Assembly (NCBI RefSeq): GCF_900696085.1
Contig: NZ_CAADFC020000008.1
Span: forward strand, 235,713 to 299,712
Source of the DNA: Bradyrhizobium ivorense
GTDB lineage: Bacteria; Pseudomonadota; Alphaproteobacteria; Rhizobiales; Xanthobacteraceae
Length of the DNA stretch: 64,000 nt
Reading direction: 5' to 3'
The notes beneath the pieces were generated by a model. That model searched no databases, was not told the DNA's origin, and saw nothing but the letters and a program-made list of their open reading frames with translations. The position numbers and the translations under genes are program-made. Positions 44,011 to 53,644 of the stretch are shown in pieces (position 1 is the stretch's first letter; each line of letters starts with the position of its first letter).

Positions 44011-45525
44011 CTATCCCCACTTCACGTCATGCCGCGCCAGCACTTCGCGCACCTTGGCGACCAGATCGGCCTCGGCGCAGGAGAACTGCGCCGGCCGCGT
44101 CTCGCGCCATTCCTGGTTGGAGGCGATCGCGGCCGCGGCCTTGGCGCCCTCGATCAGATCCTTGATCTGCACCTCGCCGCGCGCTTTTTCATCGGAGCCC
44201 TGAATGATGACGCAGGGCGAGTTGCGCCGATCGGCGTATTTGAGCTGGTTGCCCATGTTCTTCGGGTTGCCGAGATAGAGCTCGGCGCGGATGCCGGCCT
44301 GGCGCAGCGCTGCGACCATCTTCTGGTAGTCGGCGACGCGGTCGCGGTCGAACACGGTGACGACGACGGGGCCGAATTCGGCGCGCGTATCGAGCTGGCC
44401 GAGCATGGTGAGCGCAGCCTGCAGGCGCGACACGCCGATCGAGAAACCGGTCGCCGGCACCGGCTCGCCGCGGAAGCGCGAGACCAGGCCGTCGTAACGG
44501 CCGCCGCCGCCGACCGAGCCGAACCGCACCGGGCGGCCCTTCTCGTCCTTGGTGTCGAGCAGCAGCTCAACCTCGTAGACCGGGCCGGTGTAGTATTCGA
44601 GGCCGCGGACCACCGAGGGATCGATGCGAATGCGATCTTCGCCATAGCCCGATGCCGCAACCAGCTTGGCGATCTCTTCGAGCTCGGCCACGCCGGTCTG
44701 TCCGACTTCGCTCTTGGCCAAATAGATGTCAGCGGCAGCAATCGCCTCTCGCCAATCGTCGCGCTTTTCGGTGACGGCTAGCACGATGTGAGCATCTGCA
44801 TCGCTCAGGTCGGCACCCTTGGTGAAATCGCCCTTGCCCTCTTCGCCGCCATCCCAGCGTCCGGGACCCAGCAGCTTGCGCACCTCGTCGGCGGGAAACT
44901 TGTCCAGCTTGTCGATCGCACGCAGCACCGTGAGGCGGCGCGCCGCATTCTCCTCGCCGCTCAGCCCGATCGCCTCGAGCACGCCGTCGAGCACCTTGCG
45001 GTTATTCACCTTCACCACATAGGCGCCGCGCGGAACGCCGAGCGCCTCCATCGTGTCGGCCGCCATCATGCAGATCTCCGCATCCGCCGCCGGCGAAGCG
45101 GAGCCGACCGTGTCGGCATCGAATTGCATGAACTGGCGGAAGCGGCCGGGGCCGGGCTTTTCGTTGCGGAACACATAGCCGAAGCGATAGGAGCGATACG
45201 GCTTTGGCAGCGCATCGAAGTTTTCGGCGACGTAGCGCGCCAGCGGCGCGGTGAGATCGTAGCGCAGCGAGATCCACTGCTCGTCGTCGTCCTGGAACGA
45301 GAACACGCCCTCGTTGGGGCGGTCCTGGTCGGGCAGGAATTTGCCGAGCGCGTCGGTGTATTCCATCGCCGGCGTCTCCACCGGCTCAAAACCGTAGAGC
45401 TCGTAGACGGCGCGGATCTTCTCGACCATCTGGCGCGTGGCGTTGATCGCGGCCGGGCCACGATCCTCCAGCCCGCGCGGCAGGCGCGCCTTCAGTTTCT
45501 GCGGTTTTTTGGGTTTGTCGGCCAT
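44011..45525 (-). CDS. hisS: Histidyl-tRNA synthetase
   Basis: A 504-residue class II aminoacyl-tRNA synthetase. Motif 2 reads [23 protein letters not shown], the HisA box is [15 protein letters not shown], motif 3 is in [15 protein letters not shown]. The length and the divergent motif 2 fit the alphaproteobacterial HisRS group that has been reported to charge tRNA-His lacking G-1; I cannot check the tRNA here. Start [10 protein letters not shown]. Confidence 0.96.
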   Translation of the reverse strand: MADKPKKPQKLKARLPRGLEDRGPAAINATRQMVEKIRAVYELYGFEPVETPAMEYTDALGKFLPDQDRPNEGVFSFQDDDEQWISLRYDLTAPLARYVAENFDALPKPYRSYRFGYVFRNEKPGPGRFRQFMQFDADTVGSASPAADAEICMMAADTMEALGVPRGAYVVKVNNRKVLDGVLEAIGLSGEENAARRLTVLRAIDKLDKFPADEVRKLLGPGRWDGGEEGKGDFTKGADLSDADAHIVLAVTEKRDDWREAIAAADIYLAKSEVGQTGVAELEEIAKLVAASGYGEDRIRIDPSVVRGLEYYTGPVYEVELLLDTKDEKGRPVRFGSVGGGGRYDGLVSRFRGEPVPATGFSIGVSRLQAALTMLGQLDTRAEFGPVVVTVFDRDRVADYQKMVAALRQAGIRAELYLGNPKNMGNQLKYADRRNSPCVIIQGSDEKARGEVQIKDLIEGAKAAAAIASNQEWRETRPAQFSCAEADLVAKVREVLARHDVKWG

Positions 45526-45577
45526 GCGCGGCGTTTACCAGCCGCCGCGAATTGCGGCAACCCGGGGCTTGCCGCCT

Positions 45578-45678
45578 AAAGCGCGATCGTCGCGCTTTAG
45601 CTCTTTGTTTGAGCATGATCTTTTCGGAAAACCGCTTCGCTCTTTGCGCTAACGCGGCCCTCCGGGTCCGGATCATGC
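45578..45678. repeat. Dispersed repeat, family F (intergenic copy)
   Basis: The hairpin AAAGCGCGA-TCG-TCGCGCTTT (45578-45598) is followed by GAGCATGATCTTTTCGGAAA and a closing GATCATGCTC arm. Related to 58216-58300 and to the repeat inside copA. It supplies or abuts the stop codon of the DUF2314 gene. Confidence 0.75.
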
Positions 45679-45679
45679 T

Positions 45680-46183
45680 CTACGGCTGCTCCATCCGCGC
45701 GCGCAGGGCGTCGGCCTCGGCCTTCGGCATCGACTTCAAGAGCGGCTTGATGGTCTCGCCACCGACGATCTTGCCGTTGCGCATGAACATCCAGTCCGAG
45801 ATGTCGGCCTGCTTGAATTCGACCAGATCGCCCACCCGCTTGCCCGGCAGATCGCGCGGCTGGTTGGCGAAGCGTGCGGAATAGCCGCCGTTCGGCAGTT
45901 TTTTGACGTCGGCCATCCAGATGTGCTCGCCGCGGCTGCCGCCGGTCGGGAAGCGGACCTTGAGCGAATGGCCAGTTTCGGACGGCTTCGGCGCCTCATA
46001 GGAGGCCCAGAAGGTCGGCAGCGTCTCGCGGGCATGGGCGATGGCGGCACTCATCTCCGCGTCGGCGGTGCGAACGTCGATGATGGTTTCGGCCCGGGCC
46101 GGCAAACTGGGTGCCGCGAACGAGAACGCCGTAGCCATGATCAGCGCGGCGCAGTTCAGGCGTGGTGTGAGTGTTTTGGCCAT
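45680..46183 (-). CDS. Secreted DUF2314 (YegJ-like) protein
   Basis: A 167-residue protein with a signal peptide (AALIMATAFSFAAPSLPARA) and the DUF2314 pattern: AIAHARETLPTFWASYEAP, GEHIWMADV, SARFANQPRDLPGKRVGDLVEF and the closing DISDWMFMRNGKIVGGETIKPLL. Predicted periplasmic; function unknown. It shares the strand of hisS; a family F repeat lies between them. Confidence 0.85.
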   Translation of the reverse strand: MAKTLTPRLNCAALIMATAFSFAAPSLPARAETIIDVRTADAEMSAAIAHARETLPTFWASYEAPKPSETGHSLKVRFPTGGSRGEHIWMADVKKLPNGGYSARFANQPRDLPGKRVGDLVEFKQADISDWMFMRNGKIVGGETIKPLLKSMPKAEADALRARMEQP

Positions 46184-46296
46184 ATGTCACGCGAGCGGCT
46201 TGGGTGATCGGAGCAGCAACCGAGGCCTTTGTCGCGCGTCCGCGCCGGGCCGTTCACCAAACCACGGCCGATCGCACAGGAAAGTGACGGCGTTTC

Positions 46297-46505
46297 ACCT
46301 CTCCCCGCCCTTTTGCGGGGAGAGGACGAAATTCGCGCGAGCGAATTTCGGGTGAGGGGCATGGCACGCGGTCTATTGCGAAGGCGGTGCCCGCGGAGAG
46401 ATGAGCCCCTCACCCCACCCTCCGAGAGCGAGCTTCGCTCGTCTCGACCCCGCATCCGCCTTCGCCCGAAGGCGGGCTTCGGCGGACAAGAGCGCGGGGC
46501 GAGGG
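46297..46505. repeat. Intergenic repeats, family A
   Basis: CACCTCTCCCCGCCCTTTTG at 46297 with GCGGGGAGAGG, then a CGCGAGCGAATTTCGGGTGAGG core and a CCTTCGCCCGAAGGCGGGCT hairpin near 46460. The same hairpin recurs near 63278. Confidence 0.75.
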
Positions 46506-46542
46506 AATCAGAGAGCGTGCCTGCCTTACGCTCACGCGCACC

Positions 46543-47622
46543 TTACGCGACGTTGCGGATCCAGTTGTGCGGATCGTTGGTGCGGCCGTACTGGATGTCG
46601 ACCAGCTTCTTGCGCAGCCCCATCGCGACCGGACCGGCGACGCCGCCGCTGATCTCGAAATTGCCGCTCGCCGAACACACCTTGCCGATCGGCGAGATCA
46701 CCGCCGCGGTGCCGCAGGCAAAGGCTTCTTTCAGCCTGCCGCTGGCGGCGTCAGCGCGCCATTGCTGGATCGTGTAGGGCTCCTCGCGCACCTTGGTGCC
46801 GGCGTCCTTGGCCAGCGCGATGATGGAATCGCGGGTGATGCCGGGCAGGATGGTGCCGAGCGGCGGCGTCGCGAGCGAGCCGTCGTCGAACACGAAGAAC
46901 ACGTTCATGCCGCCGAGCTCCTCGATGTAGCGGCGCTCGACCGCGTCGAGGAACACCACCTGATCGCAGCCATGCTGGATCGCCTCGGCCTGCGCGCGCA
47001 GGCTCGCGGCGTAATTGCCGCCGCACTTGACCGCGCCGGTGCCGCCGATCGCAGCGCGCGTGTAATTCTCCGACACCCAGATCGACACCGGCGCAGGCCC
47101 ACCCTTGAAGTAGGAGCCGACCGGCGAGGCAATCACCGAGAAGATGTATTCCGCCGACGGCTTCACGCCGAGGAAGATCTCGCTCGCGATCATGAAGGGA
47201 CGCAGATAGAGACTGCCCTCGCCGCCCGGAATCCAGGCGCGATCGATCCGCACCAGCTGGTCGACCGCATCGATGAAGACGTCCTCGGGCAGCGGCGCCA
47301 TCGCCATGCGCTCGGCCGAATCACGGAAGCGCCGTGCGTTGGCGTCCGGGCGGAACAGGTTCACGCCGCCGTCGTCGCGCTTGTAGGCCTTGAGGCCTTC
47401 GAAAATTTCCTGTGCGTAATGCAGGACGGCGCCGGCCGGATCGAGCGGAAAATTCGCCCGCGCCTCGATGCGCGCGTCGTGCCAGCCTTTGGCCTGGTTA
47501 TAGCGGACGATCGCCATGTGATCGGTGAAGATCCGGCCGAAGCCGGGGTCCACGAGCTTCGCCACGCGCTCCTTCTCGGGCGTCGGGCTGGGCGCAGGCT
47601 GGATATCGAATTTCAAGCTCAT
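46543..47622 (-). CDS. ilvE: Branched-chain amino acid aminotransferase
   Basis: A 359-residue fold-type IV PLP enzyme that interconverts Ile, Leu, Val and their 2-oxo acids. The PLP lysine is in GAVKCGGNYAASL; ALHYAQEIFEGLKAY-like (AVLHYAQEIFEGLKAYKR) and SAYLRPF-like (SLYLRPFMIASE) motifs place it in the long, eukaryote-type BCAT group. Start MSLKFDIQ. A highly structured leader lies 21 bases upstream. Confidence 0.96.
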   Translation of the reverse strand: MSLKFDIQPAPSPTPEKERVAKLVDPGFGRIFTDHMAIVRYNQAKGWHDARIEARANFPLDPAGAVLHYAQEIFEGLKAYKRDDGGVNLFRPDANARRFRDSAERMAMAPLPEDVFIDAVDQLVRIDRAWIPGGEGSLYLRPFMIASEIFLGVKPSAEYIFSVIASPVGSYFKGGPAPVSIWVSENYTRAAIGGTGAVKCGGNYAASLRAQAEAIQHGCDQVVFLDAVERRYIEELGGMNVFFVFDDGSLATPPLGTILPGITRDSIIALAKDAGTKVREEPYTIQQWRADAASGRLKEAFACGTAAVISPIGKVCSASGNFEISGGVAGPVAMGLRKKLVDIQYGRTNDPHNWIRNVA

Positions 47623-47643
47623 CTTCTTGTTGCTTTCCGCTGT

Positions 47644-47741
47644 CGGAACCGGCGCGATGTCTCGGCGCCGGCCCGTTTCTCCCGGGCCTAAGGACTCGGT
47701 CGGCCTGAACTTCACCACTTCCGGCCGACGGGCCGGTTCCG
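47644..47741 (-). promoter_or_regulatory. Structured ilvE leader RNA (candidate cis-regulatory element)
   Basis: A 10-bp closing stem pairs 47644-47653 (CGGAACCGGC on the plus strand) with 47732-47741. Inside are GTCGGCC/GGCCGAC (47699-47705, 47723-47729) and GGCCCG/CGGGCC (47670-47675, 47683-47688), giving a multi-branched junction. It ends 21 bases before the ilvE ATG. No T run follows, so control at translation is more likely than termination. I recognise no known class. Confidence 0.45.
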
Positions 47742-47954
47742 TTGCCAACATGCCGGTTAGACATGCTTTTGCGGATTGCTGAAGTCCAGTATGTTTGCCG
47801 AAATGCCGCTCGACAATCGCACGGTAGTCCAATTTGCGGCCCAAACCGCCATCACTGGCTCTTTCAGGCCGCCTCAAACGCTGTCGAGGGCGAAACGACC
47901 TAATGTTTCGTCGCGACAGGCAGTTTTGTAACATTGAACCCAAGATACGTCAAT

Positions 47955-48506
47955 ATGACTGACATAAATTACTCAGGCATGGCAGCCAAGCCCGATTCGC
48001 AGGGGAGCGAGGCCGCGTCCGCCGCTCCGGCGGGTGCGCGCGAACTGCGCTGGGACATTATCGAGCTGCTGTTCTTCGCTTATCGGGACTTTGTCGGTGA
48101 CGCCGACCAGGAGCTGGAGGCGTTCGGCTTCGGCCGCGCCCACCACCGGGTCATCCACTTCGTCACCCGTTATCCCGGGCTGAAGGTCGCGGATCTGCTC
48201 GACGTGCTCCGAATCACCAAGCAATCGCTCGGGCGCGTGCTCAAGCAGCTGCTGGACGAGGGCTACATCGTGCAGAAGACCGGCAACAACGACCGCCGGC
48301 AGCGCCTGCTCTACGCGACGCCCAAGGGCGAAGCGCTGGTCGCGCGGCTCGCCGGGCTGCAGACCGATCGCATCAACCGCGCAATCGCCGGAATCGATGC
48401 CGAGGGTGTCGAGACGGTTCGCCAGTTCCTGCGCGCCATGATCGACCGCGACGATCCCGACAAGGTGCTGGAGGCGATCTTCGGCGGCAGAAAAGCAAGG
48501 GAGTGA
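47955..48506 (+). CDS. MarR-family transcriptional regulator
   Basis: A 183-residue MarR protein: N-terminal low-complexity segment, then LRWDIIELLFFAYRDFVGDADQELEAFGFGRAHHRVIHFVTRYPGLKVADLLDVLRITKQSLGRVLKQLLDEGYIVQ with the helix-turn-helix, and NNDRRQRLLYATPKGEAL as wing. An ATG at 47979 is an alternative start. GTGA overlap with the next gene shows translational coupling to a two-component system. Confidence 0.9.
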   Translation: MTDINYSGMAAKPDSQGSEAASAAPAGARELRWDIIELLFFAYRDFVGDADQELEAFGFGRAHHRVIHFVTRYPGLKVADLLDVLRITKQSLGRVLKQLLDEGYIVQKTGNNDRRQRLLYATPKGEALVARLAGLQTDRINRAIAGIDAEGVETVRQFLRAMIDRDDPDKVLEAIFGGRKARE

Positions 48507-49231
48507 CCGTGGTGCAGGCTGCAACCGTGCTGCGCACGCCGGCGGAGCCGGCCGACGATGCGCCGCATCTTCTGCTGGTCGACGACGACCGCCGCATCCG
48601 CGACCTGTTGTCGCGCTTCCTCTCCGGCGAAGGCTATCGCGTCACCACGGCGATGAGCGCCACCGACGCCCGCGCCAAGCTGCTGGGGCTGCATTTCGAC
48701 CTGCTCATCCTCGACGTGATGATGCCCGGCGAAAACGGCTTCGACCTCGCCCGCTTCATTCGCAGCTCCTCGACCGTGCCGATCATCATGCTGACCGCGC
48801 GCCACGAGGCGGAAGCCCGCATCGAGGGCCTGCAGATCGGCGCCGACGACTATGTCGCAAAACCGTTCGAGCCGCGCGAGCTGGTGCTGCGCATCGGCAA
48901 CATCCTCAAGCGCACCGCGCCGCCGCAGGTCACCGCGGTCGAGCAGATCGCGTTCGGTCCCTACCTGTTTCATATCGAGCGCAGCGAACTGCGCCAGGGC
49001 GAGGAGATCATCCATCTCACCGACCGCGAGCGCGAGATGCTGCGCATCCTCGCCAGCGCGCCGGGCGAGACCGTGCCGCGTGCCGCGCTGACCAGCGGCG
49101 GCACCGTCAACGAGCGCGCGGTCGACGTGCAGATCAACCGCCTGCGCCGCAAGATCGAGCATGATCCCGCCAATCCGCTGTTCCTGCAGGCGGTGCGCGG
49201 CATCGGCTATCGCCTGGTGGCCTCGCCGTAA
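48503..49231 (+). CDS. OmpR-family response regulator
   Basis: A 242-residue regulator: receiver domain with phosphoacceptor D71 (LLILDVMMPG) and the acidic pocket in LLLVDDDRR, K in YVAKPFEP, then a winged-helix DNA-binding domain (LTDREREMLRILASAPGETVPRAAL...RRKIEHDPANPLFLQAVRGIGYRL). GTG start overlapping the MarR stop by 4 bases; partner of the downstream kinase. Confidence 0.95.
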   Translation: MTVVQAATVLRTPAEPADDAPHLLLVDDDRRIRDLLSRFLSGEGYRVTTAMSATDARAKLLGLHFDLLILDVMMPGENGFDLARFIRSSSTVPIIMLTARHEAEARIEGLQIGADDYVAKPFEPRELVLRIGNILKRTAPPQVTAVEQIAFGPYLFHIERSELRQGEEIIHLTDREREMLRILASAPGETVPRAALTSGGTVNERAVDVQINRLRRKIEHDPANPLFLQAVRGIGYRLVASP

Positions 49232-49252
49232 GCAGCTGCCGAAGAATTTGCC

Positions 49253-50638
49253 ATGAGCACGCTCGACACCGGCCTGACCCTAATCAAGAACGCGTCGCAG
49301 CGCGTCTCGAAGGCCAATGGTGCTGTTGGCAATGCGTTCAAGAGCTGGATGCCGACCGGCCTCTATGCCCGCGCGCTGCTGATCATGATCGTGCCGATGG
49401 TGATCCTGCAGACCGTGGTCGCATTCGTGTTCATGGAGCGGCACTGGAACACGGTGACGCGGCGGCTGTCGGCCGCGGTGGTATCGGATATCGCCGCGCT
49501 GATCGACGTCTACAAGAACTACCCGCAGGACAAGGACCGCGCGCAGCTCCGCCGCATCGCGCAGAAGCTGCAGCTCGTGGTCGATTTCCTCCCCGCGGGC
49601 GACATGCCGCCGCCGGGACCAAAGCCGTTCTTCTCGCTGCTCGACCAGACGCTGTCGGTGCAACTCGGCCGGCAGATCAACCGTCCGTTCTGGATCGACA
49701 CCGTCGGCAAATCCAATCTGGTCGAGATCCGCGTCCAGCTCGACGATTCCGTGATGCGGATCTTCGCGCAGCGCAGCGCCGCCTACGCCTCCAATTCGGA
49801 GATCTTCATCTTCTGGATGCTCGGTACCTCGACGATCCTGTTGATCGTCGCGGTGCTGTTCCTGCGCAACCAGATCAAGCCGATCCTAAGGCTCGCCGAT
49901 GCCGCCGAGAGTTTCGGCAAGGGCCGCGAGGCGCCGAACTTCCGGCCGCGCGGCGCCCGCGAGGTGCGGCGCGCGGCGCAGGCGTTCATCGAGATGAAGG
50001 CGCGCGTCGAGCGCTCGATCGAGCAGCGCACCGCGATGCTGGCCGGCGTGTCGCACGATCTGCGCACCATCCTGACCCGCTTCAAGCTCGAGCTCGCGCT
50101 GCTCGGCGAAGGTCCGGAGATCGACGCGATGCGCAAGGACGTCGACGAGATGTCGATGATGCTGGAGGACTATCTCGCCTTCGCGCGCGGCGATTCCGGC
50201 GAGGTCGCGCAGCCGACCGACATGGCGATGGCGCTGGAAGAGTTGCGCAGCGACGCCGAGCGCCACGGCCACACCACGACGGTCGCATTCCACGGCCTGC
50301 CGGTCGTGACGGTGAAGCCGGCCTCGTTCAAGCGCTGCCTCGCCAACCTCGTCTCCAACGCAGCGCGGCACGCCGATACGATCTCGATCACCGGCCACAG
50401 AGACCACCGCTACCTCACCATCACCGTCGACGACGACGGCCCCGGCATTCCCGCCAACATGCGCGAAGAAGTGTTCAAGCCGTTCCTGCGGCTCGACGAC
50501 GCCCGCAACCAGGACGAAGGCGGCAGCGGATTGGGCCTTGCGATCGCCCGCGACATCGCCCGCTCGCATGGCGGCGACATCATGCTCAGCGAGAGCCCGA
50601 TGGGCGGCCTGCGCGCCGCAGTCCGGGTGCCGGTGTAG
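49253..50638 (+). CDS. EnvZ-like sensor histidine kinase
   Basis: A 461-residue kinase. TM1 is about residues 41-61, a roughly 120-residue periplasmic sensor follows, TM2 about 184-204, then HAMP, a HisKA domain with H268 (GVSHDLRT) and HATPase with LVSNAARH, DDGPGIP and GGSGLGLAIA. The layout is that of EnvZ/osmosensor-type kinases. The signal is unknown. It is probably the cognate partner of the response regulator 21 bases upstream. Confidence 0.95.
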   Translation: MSTLDTGLTLIKNASQRVSKANGAVGNAFKSWMPTGLYARALLIMIVPMVILQTVVAFVFMERHWNTVTRRLSAAVVSDIAALIDVYKNYPQDKDRAQLRRIAQKLQLVVDFLPAGDMPPPGPKPFFSLLDQTLSVQLGRQINRPFWIDTVGKSNLVEIRVQLDDSVMRIFAQRSAAYASNSEIFIFWMLGTSTILLIVAVLFLRNQIKPILRLADAAESFGKGREAPNFRPRGAREVRRAAQAFIEMKARVERSIEQRTAMLAGVSHDLRTILTRFKLELALLGEGPEIDAMRKDVDEMSMMLEDYLAFARGDSGEVAQPTDMAMALEELRSDAERHGHTTTVAFHGLPVVTVKPASFKRCLANLVSNAARHADTISITGHRDHRYLTITVDDDGPGIPANMREEVFKPFLRLDDARNQDEGGSGLGLAIARDIARSHGGDIMLSESPMGGLRAAVRVPV

Positions 50639-50649
50639 GAACGATCGCG

Positions 50650-51141
50650 TAGCCCGGATGAAGCGCAGCGCAATCCGGGAGCTCGCGACGCGGACCACGG
50701 CTCTCAATCCGTGTCCCGAAAGGCCGTAAATCTCTGCGGCCCGTCATTGCGAGGAGCGATAGCGACGAAGCAATCCATGCCTCCGCACATGCGGCACGAT
50801 GGATTGCTTCGCTTCGCTCGCAATGACGAAGGATAGAATTGCTGCAATCTCTCAACCTGTCATCCTGACAGGATGTGAGGCTTTGTCTGCATCCACTGCT
50901 GTCGTCGCCCGGCTCGACCGGGCGACCCAATACGCCGCGGCCTATCGGCTCAAGCACTACCGTCTCTGGAATACTGGATCACCCGCATGCGCGGGTGATG
51001 ACACCGAGCAAGCTGATCAAATCGACCCGTCATCCTGAGGCGCGAGCTCTTGCGAGCCTCGAAGGATGAATCGGCCACCAGCCGGGCCGATTCATCCTTC
51101 GAGGCTCGCCGAAGAGGCTCGCACCTCAGGATGACGGGGAA
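50650..51141. repeat. Cluster of four intergenic repeat families (B, C, H, D)
   Basis: In order: family B half unit (50650-50682), family C (50739-50828, CATTGCGAGGAGCG...CGCTCGCAATGAC), family H (50906-51005, ending CACCCGCATGCGCGGGTG) and family D (51028-51141, CATCCTGAGGCGCGAGCTCT...CACCTCAGGATGACGG). The 528-base gap between the kinase and the DUF3617 gene contains nothing else. Confidence 0.85.
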
Positions 51142-51166
51142 AGTTTGGCAATGCGTAAGCGGCGCG

Positions 51167-51703
51167 CTACTTCGGCGGCTGCTTCGGCAGCAAGCCCTTC
51201 AGCTTTTCCATGTCCTTGATGTTCATCTTCATGCCGCCGGGCATGATCATGTCGCCGGGCTTCTGGTCGGCCTTGCAGGCGCCGAGCCATTTCGCCTCGA
51301 TGGTCATGGTGGTGTCGTGCGCGCCCGCCTTGCCGCCTTCGGCGTGCGAGGTGCTCTTCACCGTGTAGGCCGAATTGAAGTCGCCGGTGATCTCGGCATG
51401 CCCCTGCACGGTGACGCCGGCGACGCTGCAGACGGAATCGGTGACATAGCCGGTCGCGGTCTTCTGGATGTCCTGCTTGGAGCAGATCTCCTTCGCCATC
51501 GGCGAGGCCGCCGTGCTCATCTCCTTGTCGGTGGTCTCGTCGGTGCAGTGCTGCATGGTCATTTCCGGCATCGGACCGCCGCTGCGCACCATCTTCATTT
51601 CCCAGAGGCCCGCCTTGCGGGTCGGCAGCTCGACGGCGCCGGCGGTGCCGGCCGACAGGACAAGGCAGATGGCCGAACCAAGCAAAGCAAGCTGTCGCGT
51701 CAT
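51167..51703 (-). CDS. Secreted DUF3617 protein
   Basis: A 178-residue protein with a signal peptide (LLGSAICLVLSAGTAGA) and the DUF3617 pattern: ELPTRKAGLWEMKMVRSGG, QHCTDETTD and four further cysteines (KEICSKQ, DSVCSVAG, LGACKAD) that likely form disulfides in the periplasm. The C-terminal part is Met/Lys-rich. Function unknown. Confidence 0.85.
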   Translation of the reverse strand: MTRQLALLGSAICLVLSAGTAGAVELPTRKAGLWEMKMVRSGGPMPEMTMQHCTDETTDKEMSTAASPMAKEICSKQDIQKTATGYVTDSVCSVAGVTVQGHAEITGDFNSAYTVKSTSHAEGGKAGAHDTTMTIEAKWLGACKADQKPGDMIMPGGMKMNIKDMEKLKGLLPKQPPK

Positions 51704-51759
51704 GCGAATGGCTCCCGGCGAAACGTGGCGATGGCGGTCAGCGCTTGGCCGTCAGGCGC

Positions 51760-52059
51760 TCAGTAGAGCGTGCGCAGCGGCCGGCTCTCGGAACCGTAGG
51801 GCACCCAGCGGCAGGCAAACGAGAGATAGCCGCCCGGATGGGCCTGCACCGAGAGAAACTTCACCACCTTGCCGTAGCGCGCGCAGTGGTCGACGGCGAG
51901 CTGCCGGGCATCGGTCTGCGCCGCCAGTGTATAGGCGACAATCCCGCCGGTATCATTGCCCTTGAACGGCGGTACCGTCTGCAGCCAATCGGCCTGCGCC
52001 GGCAGCGCGGCCAGCATCCCGCAAACGGCAACCAGGCACGCGGCCACTTTCCTTCGCAT
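51760..52059 (-). CDS. Small secreted protein
   Basis: A 99-residue protein with a clear signal peptide (MRRKVAACLVAVCGMLAALPAQA) and a mature 76-residue domain with two cysteines (VDHCARYGKV and SFACRWV), plausibly one disulfide. GGAG is 8 bases upstream of the ATG. The reading frame continues far upstream, but only as an antisense shadow of the divergent gene. Function unknown; it may be conserved in the genus. Confidence 0.7.
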   Translation of the reverse strand: MRRKVAACLVAVCGMLAALPAQADWLQTVPPFKGNDTGGIVAYTLAAQTDARQLAVDHCARYGKVVKFLSVQAHPGGYLSFACRWVPYGSESRPLRTLY

Positions 52060-52225
52060 CGCAGACTCCATTTCGCTCAACGGCAACATAGAGTGCGCCG
52101 GTGGCCGTGAAAAGCACGAGCCGCCGGCCAAACGTGGACTTCTCCGCAGGTGTTGCCGCGCTGCACTTGACCTTGCCGGGGCTTCACGGCACCGTCCGCG
52201 GCATCGGACAATCGGGTGGATTCCC

Positions 52226-52690
52226 ATGCGCAACCTGCTCATCTCCCTCAAAAAGCTCAGCCTCGGCGCCGCGCTCGTGTTCGGCGTGCTGGCCCCCGGG
52301 AGCACCGCGCAGGCCGCCAATCCGCTCGAGCTGAACTTCTGGCTGTCCGGCCCGCGCTATGACGGCAGGGTCGCACCGTGCGAAGCGGCCATCCCGGTCA
52401 TCACCGAGCGCTTCCAGGAGAAGGAATCAACGTTCTGGAATTCGCCGCTGGTGATCACCGGCTTCACCCGCGTCCACGAAACCGCGTTCCGCCCCTGGCA
52501 ATCCGACAATATTCCGCGCCGCTATTGCTCCGGCACGGTGATGCTGAGCGACGGCAAGGCCCGCGCCGTGCATTACTCGATCATCGAGGACGGCGGCTTT
52601 GCCGGCTTCAACCAGGGCGTCGAGTGGTGCGTCACCGGGCTCGACCGCGACTGGACCTACAACCCGGCCTGCAGGGCCGCGCGGCCCTGA
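52226..52690 (+). CDS. Hypothetical exported protein
   Basis: A 154-residue protein: signal peptide to about residue 30 (LSLGAALVFGVLAPGSTAQA), then a domain with RYDGRVAPCEAAIPVITERFQEKESTFWNSPLVITGFTRVHETAFRPW and RRYCSGTVML. Four cysteines suggest disulfides. I recognise no family. Divergent from the small secreted protein. Confidence 0.72.
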   Translation: MRNLLISLKKLSLGAALVFGVLAPGSTAQAANPLELNFWLSGPRYDGRVAPCEAAIPVITERFQEKESTFWNSPLVITGFTRVHETAFRPWQSDNIPRRYCSGTVMLSDGKARAVHYSIIEDGGFAGFNQGVEWCVTGLDRDWTYNPACRAARP

Positions 52691-52815
52691 CCTTCCGCTA
52701 GATCAGCCGAGACATCGCGCGCAGACGGCCCGCCTGCGGGCGGTGCAACGCTTTTGTTCTTGAAATGTTCCGGTGGCCTGCTAGGTTTCGGCCAGGTCGA
52801 GTTAGGGAGCATTTG

Positions 52816-53502
52816 ATGCCTCGGTTGGTCACAATTTCCCGATTTCTGATTTCGATTGCCGCCCTGGTCCTCTGCAGCACGGGGGCGCCGGCCCAGGACC
52901 GCCGGCAAAATGCGCCGGGCGAGTTCGATTTCTATGTGCTCTCGCTGTCGTGGTCGCCCTCGTTCTGCGAGGCGGCGAGCGAGCGCGGCAACAATGGCCG
53001 CGGCACCCAGGCCCAGTGCGGCGGACGGCCCTATTCATTCGTCGTGCACGGCCTGTGGCCGCAATATGAGCGCGGCTTCCCGGAATACTGCCAGCGGCCC
53101 TCGCCGCGGCTCGCCCGCGGCATCATGAGCTCGATGCTCGACCTGATGCCGGCGCCCGGGCTGATCTACAACGAGTGGGACAAGCACGGCACCTGCTCGG
53201 GTCTCGGCGAGCGCGCCTATTTCGAGGCGATCCGCAAGGCCCGCGCGGCGGTGAAGATCCCCGAGGAATTCCTGCAACTGGCGGAGCCGAAGACGATCGC
53301 GCCCGATGCGCTGGAGGCCGCCTTCATCAAGGTCAACCCGGGACTGAGCAACTCGGCGATCGCGATCACCTGCGACAGCAAGCGGCTCAGCGAGGTGCGG
53401 ATCTGCCTCAGCAAGGACCTCCAGTTCCGATCCTGCGAGGAGATCGACCGCCGCGCCTGCCGCCGCGACCAGGTGGTGATGCCGCCGGTGCGTGGCGGTT
53501 GA
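52816..53502 (+). CDS. Secreted RNase T2-family ribonuclease
   Basis: A 228-residue RNase T2/I-like enzyme with a signal peptide. Both conserved active-site segments are intact: CAS I FVVHGLWPQ with H78, and CAS II NEWDKHGTC with E120, K123 and H124. It cleaves RNA in the periplasm to cyclic then 3-prime phosphates. Start MPRLVTISRF; an in-frame ATG 17 codons earlier is not preceded by a better site. Confidence 0.93.
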   Translation: MPRLVTISRFLISIAALVLCSTGAPAQDRRQNAPGEFDFYVLSLSWSPSFCEAASERGNNGRGTQAQCGGRPYSFVVHGLWPQYERGFPEYCQRPSPRLARGIMSSMLDLMPAPGLIYNEWDKHGTCSGLGERAYFEAIRKARAAVKIPEEFLQLAEPKTIAPDALEAAFIKVNPGLSNSAIAITCDSKRLSEVRICLSKDLQFRSCEEIDRRACRRDQVVMPPVRGG

Positions 53503-53644
53503 GATTCGGCTATTACGGAGTAATCCGAAGGGAGCCCGCCGCCCCTGAATTCTGCAATGCGGGATTGCGCGCCCGATTTGCTGCCGCGCATTGCGCCGAG
53601 CAACAAGGGTTGCATTGCCGGCCCGATGTCGGCATCGCTACGCC

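Noticed and set aside
50650..51141. CRISPR array
   Set aside because: The repeats are unequal, palindromic, of different families and not regularly spaced; no cas genes.
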